From the NCBI GenBank assembly GCA_016794585.1, contig JAEUJM010000026.1, positions 65,444-129,443 on the forward strand: 64,000 nt of DNA, given 5' to 3'. A model generated the notes under the pieces. The model was given only the letters and a program-made list of their open reading frames with translations, was not told the DNA's origin and ran no database searches. Numbering within the stretch: position 1 is the first letter of the stretch; each line of letters opens with the position of its first letter. The position numbers and the translations under genes are program-made. The stretch is from Acidimicrobiales bacterium (GTDB lineage Bacteria; Actinomycetota; Acidimicrobiia; Acidimicrobiales; DATDAH01). Positions 58,293-64,000 of the stretch are shown one piece after another.

Positions 58293-59213
58293 CTAGGGCT
58301 CGGCCCGCACCTGGTCCTTGACCGCCGGGACGATGGGCGGGGCGTCCTTGAAGTGGGGGATGCCGTCCTGCTCCTGGGCGACGGGGTAGCCGCCGCCGTG
58401 CACCCACGCCCAGTGCGAGTGGTTCAGCTCGTGGAGGGTGAAGCAGGCGTTCAGCGAGTTGTAGAAGCCCTGGTTGTCGACGGTCTGGTTGACCGCCTCC
58501 TTGATGAGCAGCGCGGCCATCGTGGGCGTCTGGGCGATGCGCCGGGCGAACTCGACGGCGCGGTCCTGCACGACGTCGGCGGGGAAGATCTTGGACACCA
58601 TGCCGAGCGCATGCGCCTCCTCGCCGGAGATGGAGTCGCCGGTGAGGAGCAGCTCCTTGGCCTTGCGGGGGCCGAACTCCCACGGGTGACCGAAGTACTC
58701 GACGCCGCACATCCCGAGGCGGCTGCCCACCACGTCGGCGAAGGTGGTGCCCTCGGCGGCGACGATGAGGTCGCAGGACCAGAGCAGCATGAGCGCGGCG
58801 GCGTAGACGTCGCCGTGGGCCACACCGATGGTGATCTTGCGCAGGTTGCGCCAGCGGCGGGTGTTCTCGAAGAAGTAGTGCCACTCCTGGAGCATCAGGG
58901 CCTCGGCGCCCTCGCGGGTGCCGCCGTTGATGGCGCGGGTGGGGTGCTGGTTCGGGCCGGGCGTGTACTCCTCGACGGAGACCTTCGAGCCGAGGTCGTG
59001 GCCGGAGGAGAACATCTTCCCGTTGCCGCCGAGGATGACCACGCGGACCTGGTCGTCGGCCTCGGCCCGCAGGAAGGCGTCGTTCAGCTCGACGAGCATG
59101 CCCCGGTTCTGGGCGTTGCGGGCGTCCGGCCGGTCGAGCATGATCCGGGCGATCGTCCCGTCGTCGAGGGTCTCGTAGGTGACGAACTTGTAGTCGGGCT
59201 GACCGTCGGACAT
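58293..59213 (-). CDS. Enoyl-CoA hydratase family protein
   Basis: This 306-aa crotonase-fold protein shows IMLDRPDARNAQNRGMLVEL, the first oxyanion segment GNGKMFSSGHDLGSK and the second ITIGVAHGDVYAAALMLLWS. It is longer than standard hydratases, with an insertion around 85-120 (TPGPNQHPTRAINGGTREGA) and a C-terminal tail rich in His and Pro. This matches an EchA subgroup frequent in mycobacteria. ATG 59213 is preceded by a strong CAGGAGGCC site. The upstream promoter region contains the palindrome GGTGACGTCACC (59282-59293). Confidence 0.92.
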   Translation of the reverse strand: MSDGQPDYKFVTYETLDDGTIARIMLDRPDARNAQNRGMLVELNDAFLRAEADDQVRVVILGGNGKMFSSGHDLGSKVSVEEYTPGPNQHPTRAINGGTREGAEALMLQEWHYFFENTRRWRNLRKITIGVAHGDVYAAALMLLWSCDLIVAAEGTTFADVVGSRLGMCGVEYFGHPWEFGPRKAKELLLTGDSISGEEAHALGMVSKIFPADVVQDRAVEFARRIAQTPTMAALLIKEAVNQTVDNQGFYNSLNACFTLHELNHSHWAWVHGGGYPVAQEQDGIPHFKDAPPIVPAVKDQVRAEP

Positions 59214-59281
59214 GGTCGGGGGCCTCCTGTGGCGGGGCGTCGTCGGTGGATCGCTGGCCCGGACCCTAGTGGGTATCTAAC

Positions 59282-59294
59282 GGTGACGTCACCC
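59282..59294. promoter_or_regulatory. GGTGACGTCACC palindrome upstream of the hydratase/tandem-TetR operon
   Basis: A perfect 12-bp palindrome in the divergent gap; read leftward it is followed by TTAGAT, a possible -10. Shares GACGTCACCC with 56809-56818. Candidate autoregulatory site. Confidence 0.4.
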
Positions 59295-59368
59295 ATCCGC
59301 TAGGCTGCGCGGCGCTACGAGGCGTGGGCTGTCGCCGTGCGCCGCCACCGGGGAGGACACGAGGATCC

Positions 59369-59677
59369 ATGGAGCTACGGCCGGGCCTGAAGTTGGCGAG
59401 TGCGGTCTGCGACGCGCAGGTGGTCGTGGTGCGCGCCCCGGCGGGTGACGTCGAGGTGGGCTGCGGTGGTGCGCCGATGGTCCCCGACGGCGAGGACGCG
59501 CCGGCCGGCGCCGCCCTCGACGAGTCCCTGGGGGACGGGCCGCAGCTCGGTAAGCGCTACGCCGACGAGGAGCTCGGGCTCGAGCTGCTCTGCACCCGCG
59601 CCGGCGCCGGCGCGCTGACCGCCGACGGTGCGGTGCTGGCGCTGAAGGGCGCCAAGCCCCTGCCCTCGTCGGACTGA
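59369..59677 (+). CDS. Conserved hypothetical small protein upstream of a ligase
   Basis: This 102-aa protein starts MELRPGLKLASAVCDAQVVV and contains VGCGGAPMVPDGE and LGKRYADEELGLELLCTRAG, ending LALKGAKPLPSSD. I recall close relatives next to acyl-CoA ligase genes in actinobacteria; function is unknown. Conserved Cys residues at about 15, 31 and 72 could bind metal. ATG 59369 follows GAGGACACGAGGATCC. It precedes the ligase by 131 bp. Confidence 0.75.
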   Translation: MELRPGLKLASAVCDAQVVVVRAPAGDVEVGCGGAPMVPDGEDAPAGAALDESLGDGPQLGKRYADEELGLELLCTRAGAGALTADGAVLALKGAKPLPSSD

Positions 59678-59808
59678 CCTCGTGCCGGCGCCGAGCCCAC
59701 CTCGTGTCGCCGCCCGCCGGCACCCGTCGCCTGACCGTCGGCCGTCGAGCGATCGGCGTGTCGACGAGCCCCACCGCCTGACCCCCTGACGGATCCGGAG
59801 CGCCTCCT

Positions 59809-61305
59809 GTGAACCTCCTCCTGCTTGCCGACATGGCCGCGGCCGGTCGCGCCGACGAGGTCGCGGTGCAGGCCGGCGGCGAGTCGCTGACCGCGGCCGA
59901 GCTGCTGGCCGGCGCCTGGGCGGGCGCCGCCCTGGTCGACGGCGCCGACGTGCTCGCCTACGTGGGCACCAACGGTCTGGCCTTCCCCCTCGGGCTGTTC
60001 GCGGCGGCGGCGGCCGAGGTGCCCTTCGTTCCCTTGAACTACCGACTCACCGACGAGCAGCTCCACGAGCTCCTCGTCCCCCTCGGCCAGGCGTTGGTGA
60101 TCGCCGAGGGCGAGGTGGGTGAGCACCTCGCCGCCCGCGGTCACCGGGTGGTGGCCGCCGAGGACTTCGTGGCCGCCGCCCGCGCCGGCGCCGACCTCGG
60201 CGACCTGCCCTTCGACGCCGAGGCCCCCGCGGTCCTGCTCTACACGAGCGGCACGACCGCGGCGCCCAAGGCCGCGGTGCTGCGCCACCGCCACCTCACC
60301 TCGTACATCATCGGCACCGTCGAGTTCGGCGGCGCCGGCGAGCACGAGACCGTCCTCGTGAGCGTGCCGCCGTACCACATCGCCGGCATCGCCAACCTGC
60401 TCTCGAACCTCTACGCCGGCCGGCGCATCGTCTACCTGACCCAGTTCGACGCCCGGGGCTGGGTCGACGCCGTGCGTCGCGAGCAGGTCACCAACGCCAT
60501 GGTCGTCCCCACGATGCTGTCGCGCATCTGCGACATCGTGGAGGCCGACCGCGAGGGCCTGCCCACCCTGCGCTCGCTGAGCTACGGCGGCGCCCGCACC
60601 CCGTCCACCGTGCTCCAGCGCGTGATGACGGTCCTGCCCGACGTGAACCTGGTCAACGCCTACGGCCTCACCGAGACCAGCTCGACCATCGCCGTGCTCG
60701 GCCCCGACGACCACCGCGCCGCCCGCGACGGTGACGCGGTGGCGATCGGCCGGCTCGCGTCGGTGGGGCAGGTGCTGCCGACGGTCGAGGTGCAGGTGCG
60801 GGGCGCCGAGGGTGAGGTGCTCGGCGCCGGCGAGGTGGGCGAGATCTGGGTGCGGGGCGAGCAGGTGTCCGGCGAGTACGCCGGCCGTGAGAACCCGCTC
60901 GACGACGAGGGCTGGTTCCCCACCCGTGACCGCGGCTGGGTCGATGACGAGGACTACCTCTTCGTCGAGGGGCGCAGCGACGACACCATCATCCGCGGCG
61001 GCGAGAACATCGCCCCCGCCGAGATCGAAGAGGTGCTCCTCACCCACGACGACGTGGCCGAGTGCGCGGTCGTGGGCGTCCCCGACGACGAGTGGGGCCA
61101 GCGCATCGCCGCCGTGGTCGTGCTGCGGCCCGGGGCGACGCCTGACGCGTCGGCGCTCCAGGACCACGCCCGGGCGGCCCTGCGGGGCTCGAAGACCCCC
61201 GACGTGGTCGTCTTCCATGAGACCCTGCCCCACACCGAGACGGGCAAGCTCCTGCGGCGGGTCGTCCTCGCCGACCTCGCGGCGGAGCTCGACGCCGGCG
61301 CCTGA
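59809..61305 (+). CDS. AMP-dependent acyl-CoA synthetase/ligase
   Basis: This 498-aa ANL enzyme shows AVLLYTSGTTAAPKAAVLRH (phosphate loop), VSVPPYHIAGIANLLSNLYA, NAYGLTETSSTIAVLG, WFPTRDRGWVDDEDYLFVEG, RSDDTIIRGGENIAPAEIEE and LPHTETGKLLRRVV with the catalytic Lys. The N-terminal domain is short, as in the fadD subgroup encoded with the preceding small protein. The GTG at 59809 is preceded by GGAGCGCC. It is convergent with the DUF427 gene across a gap containing tandem palindromes. Substrate unknown. Confidence 0.92.
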   Translation: MNLLLLADMAAAGRADEVAVQAGGESLTAAELLAGAWAGAALVDGADVLAYVGTNGLAFPLGLFAAAAAEVPFVPLNYRLTDEQLHELLVPLGQALVIAEGEVGEHLAARGHRVVAAEDFVAAARAGADLGDLPFDAEAPAVLLYTSGTTAAPKAAVLRHRHLTSYIIGTVEFGGAGEHETVLVSVPPYHIAGIANLLSNLYAGRRIVYLTQFDARGWVDAVRREQVTNAMVVPTMLSRICDIVEADREGLPTLRSLSYGGARTPSTVLQRVMTVLPDVNLVNAYGLTETSSTIAVLGPDDHRAARDGDAVAIGRLASVGQVLPTVEVQVRGAEGEVLGAGEVGEIWVRGEQVSGEYAGRENPLDDEGWFPTRDRGWVDDEDYLFVEGRSDDTIIRGGENIAPAEIEEVLLTHDDVAECAVVGVPDDEWGQRIAAVVVLRPGATPDASALQDHARAALRGSKTPDVVVFHETLPHTETGKLLRRVVLADLAAELDAGA

Positions 61306-61331
61306 CCGCGGAGACGACCGCCGCCTGCTCC

Positions 61332-61448
61332 CGTTCTGGGACAGGCTGGTGTTGCTGGTGGCGTGATGGTGGTCCCAGAAGGAGGGGGGGTTTCGTTCTG
61401 GGACCACGGTGGTGTTGCTGGTGGCGTGATCCTGGTCCCGGAAGGAGG
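61332..61448. repeat. Two tandem copies of a ~54-bp palindromic repeat
   Basis: Copy 1 (61332-61385) and copy 2 (61394-61448) share the inner GTGTTGCTGGTGGCGTGAT and have inverted ends TTCTGGGAC/GTCCCAGAA. They fill the gap between convergent genes, probably ending transcription from both sides. Confidence 0.7.
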
Positions 61449-61457
61449 AGCGTGCGG

Positions 61458-62159
61458 TCAGGCGGGCCCCGGAGGCAGGTCGGCGTCGATGCTCAGCGCG
61501 GGGTCGGTGGGGTCGAAGCAGAGGAGGCCGGCGATCGGGAGGCTCTCGGGGAGGGGGTCCTCGTAGCTCCAGGCCACGTCGGGGTGGGTGACGCCGTCGA
61601 CGACCGCGCTCCACCAGGTGGCGGTGCCCTTGGAGGGGCAGAGCGTGGTCGTGGTGCTGGGGACGAGAAGGTCGGTGCGTACCAGGGCCTTGTCGACGTA
61701 CAGCTTGGGCTCGAGGGCGGTCTCGTAGAGGGCGATGGTGGCGGGGGCGTCGACCAGGACGGTGTCGCCAACGGCCACCCGCAGGTGGCGGGTCGTCCGC
61801 AGGCACTCGATGCGGTGGTACGGGTTGCGGGGGTGGAGGAAGACCTCGTCCTCCTCCTCGTACCAGTGGTCGGGCGCGGCCCAGGCCACGGCCACGAAGC
61901 CGTCGGCGTCCGGGTGGGGCGTGACGGCGGCGCCGAGGGCGGCGACGTCCACATCGGCCGGTGGGAAGGCGTACGTGGGCGGGCCGCCGGCGCGGTGCAC
62001 GAGCAGAGCGGCCTCCGTGTCGACCACGATTCGGTCCGCCAGGACGGCCCGGACCCGCCGGCGCACCGGTTCGACGTAGGCGACGTCGTCGGGAACCGGA
62101 GCGGTGAACCGGCCGGCGGGGTTGCGGGAGAGCGGGCCGCGACCCGACGTGAGGCTCAT
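61458..62159 (-). CDS. DUF427-domain protein
   Basis: This 233-aa protein contains DUF427: VRAVLADRIVVDTEAALLVH in a first half and YVDKALVRTDLLVPSTTTTL, CPSKGTATWWSAVVDG, VAWSYEDPLPESLPIAGLLC in the second, the most conserved block. It appears to have two such units. DUF427 is widespread in actinobacteria and has no firm function known to me. ATG 62159 overlaps the thioesterase stop (ATGA), so both are coupled. Confidence 0.88.
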   Translation of the reverse strand: MSLTSGRGPLSRNPAGRFTAPVPDDVAYVEPVRRRVRAVLADRIVVDTEAALLVHRAGGPPTYAFPPADVDVAALGAAVTPHPDADGFVAVAWAAPDHWYEEEDEVFLHPRNPYHRIECLRTTRHLRVAVGDTVLVDAPATIALYETALEPKLYVDKALVRTDLLVPSTTTTLCPSKGTATWWSAVVDGVTHPDVAWSYEDPLPESLPIAGLLCFDPTDPALSIDADLPPGPA

Positions 62160-63331
62160 ATCGCGGTCCGGGGGTCGACGGCGGCGCCGGCGGGCGGGGC
62201 CATGGCCCGCACCATGGCGTCGACGGTGAAGGACGCGACCAGCACACCGTCCTCGTCGTGGACGCGGCACTCGCTGTGGGTCATGCCGTCGGCGGCGACC
62301 GTCGAGTGGTGGTGGTAGAGCAGCCACCGGTCCGCCCGCACGTCGGCGTGGAACGACAGAGCGATGGCGTTGATGCCGGTCGAGAGGGTGACGTGGGCGG
62401 CGCTCTGGCCGATCCCGGCGTGGGGGCGCAGGGCGGCGGCGATGGACATGTGACCCGTGAACTGGGCGAGCAGTCCGGCGTGGATGGCGGGGTCGTCCGG
62501 GACCTCACGGAAGCGCACCCAGGTGTCGAGCTCGGGCGGCCCGACGGGGGCGTCGGGGTCACCCGTGTAGGCGTCGTCGACGATGCGCAGGTCCCGACCG
62601 GTGACGGACATGTCGTAGGCCGGGCAGTCGAGCGGCCCCGGGACGTCGGGCGCGGGCTCGGCGTGGCGGATGAGGTCGGGGGCGGTGGCGTCGAGCAGGA
62701 AGGTGCCCGCCGCCACGAGCCGGTCGCCCTGGTGGGTGCGGACCTCGACGGTGGAGAAGGTGCGGCCGGCGCTGAGCTCGTCGACCGCGAAGCGCAGGGG
62801 CAGCCGGGCGTCGGCCACCCGCGGCACGACGAGATGGGCGGACACGACGCGTCGACCGCCGGCGTGGCGCATCGCCGCCACGACGCTCTGCCCCAGCATC
62901 TGGCTGGCCTCGACCACCGGCCGGCGCCAGTCGCTGCGGGCGCCGCTCACCCAGGCGAGATCGCCGTCGGGCGTGAGGTCGAGCAGGGCGATCAGGTCGG
63001 CGGCGTCACCCCAGAGGGGGAAGCGCTTGGTCGTGACCCCGGGCGCGTCCTCGGCCTCGCCGGGGCCGGCGTCGACCAGCTCGACCCGCAGGAGGTCGTG
63101 GTCGAGGGCGACCAGCCCGGCGGTGCCGTCGGGCGGCGGGGGAGCGTCGGCCCACCGGGCGCCGTCGGGGAGGGCGTCGAGGCGGACGTCGCCCTCGGGG
63201 AACCACAGCGCCGGCGGACCGTCGGCCTGGTCGACGCGCACGGCGCCGGCGCTGTCGGCCACCAGCGCGCCGTCCCACCAGGCTCGCGCCCGGTAGGGGA
63301 CGGGCGTGGCGGTGACCGTCGGATCGCTCAC
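62156..63331 (-). CDS. DUF427-like/acyl-CoA thioesterase (double hotdog) fusion
   Basis: This 391-aa protein starts with a DUF427-like unit of about 90 residues (YRARAWWDGALVADSAGAVR, then LWFPEGDVRLDAL), followed by a TesB-type double hotdog thioesterase: EASQMLGQSVVAAMRHAGGR, STVEVRTHQGDRLVAAGTFL, then LLYHHHSTVAADGMTHSECR with VLVASFTVDAMVR. It may release free acids from CoA esters. The GTG at 63331 is used; no strong ribosome binding site is seen. It precedes and overlaps the stand-alone DUF427 gene, linking the two domains functionally. Confidence 0.82.
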   Translation of the reverse strand: MSDPTVTATPVPYRARAWWDGALVADSAGAVRVDQADGPPALWFPEGDVRLDALPDGARWADAPPPPDGTAGLVALDHDLLRVELVDAGPGEAEDAPGVTTKRFPLWGDAADLIALLDLTPDGDLAWVSGARSDWRRPVVEASQMLGQSVVAAMRHAGGRRVVSAHLVVPRVADARLPLRFAVDELSAGRTFSTVEVRTHQGDRLVAAGTFLLDATAPDLIRHAEPAPDVPGPLDCPAYDMSVTGRDLRIVDDAYTGDPDAPVGPPELDTWVRFREVPDDPAIHAGLLAQFTGHMSIAAALRPHAGIGQSAAHVTLSTGINAIALSFHADVRADRWLLYHHHSTVAADGMTHSECRVHDEDGVLVASFTVDAMVRAMAPPAGAAVDPRTAI

Positions 63332-63436
63332 GGGCGCGCTGGGGAGTGGGTGTCCTCTGAGCCCGGCGCCGCCGCAGCGGCGACCCGGGTCGGAGGCCGC
63401 GGCGCGGTGGTGACGCCGGACACGGCGGGCGGCCCG

Positions 63437-64000
63437 TCAGGCGACGACGCCACGGACCTTCAGGTCGACGATGGTGTCCCAGTCGAGGCCGAGGCCTTCG
63501 AGGATGGCGTCGCCGTGCTCGTTGAACTCGGGCGCCCGTTGGGCCTGGGCGGGCACCCCGCCGTACTGGACGGGCGCGGTGGCGAGCTGGAAGGGCACGC
63601 CCGCCGAGGTGGCGCAGTCGGACACGTAGCCGTTGGCGACGGCCTGCTGGTCGGCGGCGGCCTCGATGGTGTCCTGCACCATGGCCCACTGGCCGCTGAA
63701 GGTGGACAGGCGCTCGCGCCACTCGTCGGCGGTGCGGGAGGCGATGGCTTCGCGCACGGCGGCAGTGGCCTCGGCGACGTTGCCCATGAGCGACAGCACG
63801 TCGGCGAAGCGCTCGTCGGTGGCCAGCTCGGGGATGCCCAGCTTCTCGCAGGCCTCGGCCCAATAGGCGCCGGGCTGCAGGCAGCACAGCGAGACGAACC
63901 GGCCGTCGGAGGTCTGGTAGGTGTTGACGAGCGGGTTCCCGGGGGGCGAGTTGCGTGGGGGCGGCGCCCAGGGGACGTCGTTCTGGAGGGAGAGGGCGAG
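63437..64000 (-). CDS. CaiB/BaiF-type (family III) CoA-transferase, C-terminal part (partial)
   Basis: The frame is open to the window end and gives 187 residues of a family III CoA-transferase: PPGNPLVNTYQTSDGRFVSL, CCLQPGAYWAEACEKLGIPE, TDERFADVLSLMGNVAEATA, the terminal domain ASRTADEWRERL, and HGDAILEGLGLDWDTIVDLK. These enzymes move CoA between carboxylic acids and often act on bile-acid or carnitine-like substrates. The catalytic Asp region lies outside the window. An internal GTG at 63799 is not a start, as homology continues upstream of it. Confidence 0.9.
   Translation of the reverse strand, partial: LALSLQNDVPWAPPPRNSPPGNPLVNTYQTSDGRFVSLCCLQPGAYWAEACEKLGIPELATDERFADVLSLMGNVAEATAAVREAIASRTADEWRERLSTFSGQWAMVQDTIEAAADQQAVANGYVSDCATSAGVPFQLATAPVQYGGVPAQAQRAPEFNEHGDAILEGLGLDWDTIVDLKVRGVVA

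Overview
The window is a 64 kb stretch of very GC-rich DNA with GC-ending codons, many GTG starts, and operons whose genes overlap by ATGA or GTGA. The gene content is paired acyl-CoA dehydrogenases, many AMP-forming acyl-CoA ligases, an F420-type flavin oxidoreductase, TetR regulators, a cytochrome P450 and a FadD3-like ligase. This points to an environmental actinobacterium; the class Acidimicrobiia is my best guess from style alone, not a proven placement. No rRNA, tRNA, transposase, integrase or CRISPR array was recognised.

Layout. 1-14.5 kb: catabolic genes (Rieske oxygenase, AMP ligase, two carboxymuconolactone-decarboxylase-like proteins, a Tat-exported intradiol dioxygenase, hydroxyacid and aldehyde dehydrogenases, a KshB-like reductase, an acyl-CoA dehydrogenase pair), with a small TumE-like toxin-antitoxin pair at 1.5-2.4 kb. 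14.5-28.7 kb: a defence island of visibly lower GC, read leftward: an unrecognised 434-aa protein, a phospholipase-D-type protein, an SNF2-like helicase broken by a frameshift, then hsdM, a zinc-ribbon/DUF4145-like accessory, hsdS and hsdR. 28.7-31.8 kb: a 2 kb cargo (pRiA4b ORF-3-like gene and an XRE/RelE pair) bracketed by direct repeats of about 520 bp made from the 3' end of an acyl-CoA dehydrogenase gene. 31.2-39.3 kb: four acyl-CoA dehydrogenase genes, an enoyl-CoA hydratase and an acyl-CoA ligase. 39.4-46.9 kb: an O-methyltransferase, small membrane and secreted proteins, a dihydrodipicolinate-reductase-like enzyme, a PQQ-propeller lipoprotein, and a P450 with a TetR regulator. 46.9-64 kb: FadD3-like ligase, amidohydrolase, LLM oxidoreductase, SDRs, a branched-chain-amino-acid-type ABC transporter (fused permease plus two ATPases), a tandem-TetR (Mce3R-like) regulator with an enoyl-CoA hydratase, a further ligase, DUF427 and thioesterase genes, and a CaiB-type CoA-transferase cut by the window end.

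Working together: the chromosomal part looks like a catabolic neighbourhood for steroid-like, aromatic or alicyclic acids: import, CoA activation, dehydrogenation by two-gene acyl-CoA dehydrogenases, hydration, oxidation by Rieske/P450/LLM/SDR enzymes, and CoA transfer or thioesterase release. A 9-3-9 palindrome related to GGTGAGAAT/ATTCTCACC occurs near five of these promoters and may define a regulon. The defence island combines a type I restriction-modification system with a three-gene unknown/PLD/helicase cassette that I cannot assign to a named system. Numerous long perfect hairpins lie in intergenic gaps, and one related palindrome lies inside an acyl-CoA dehydrogenase reading frame.
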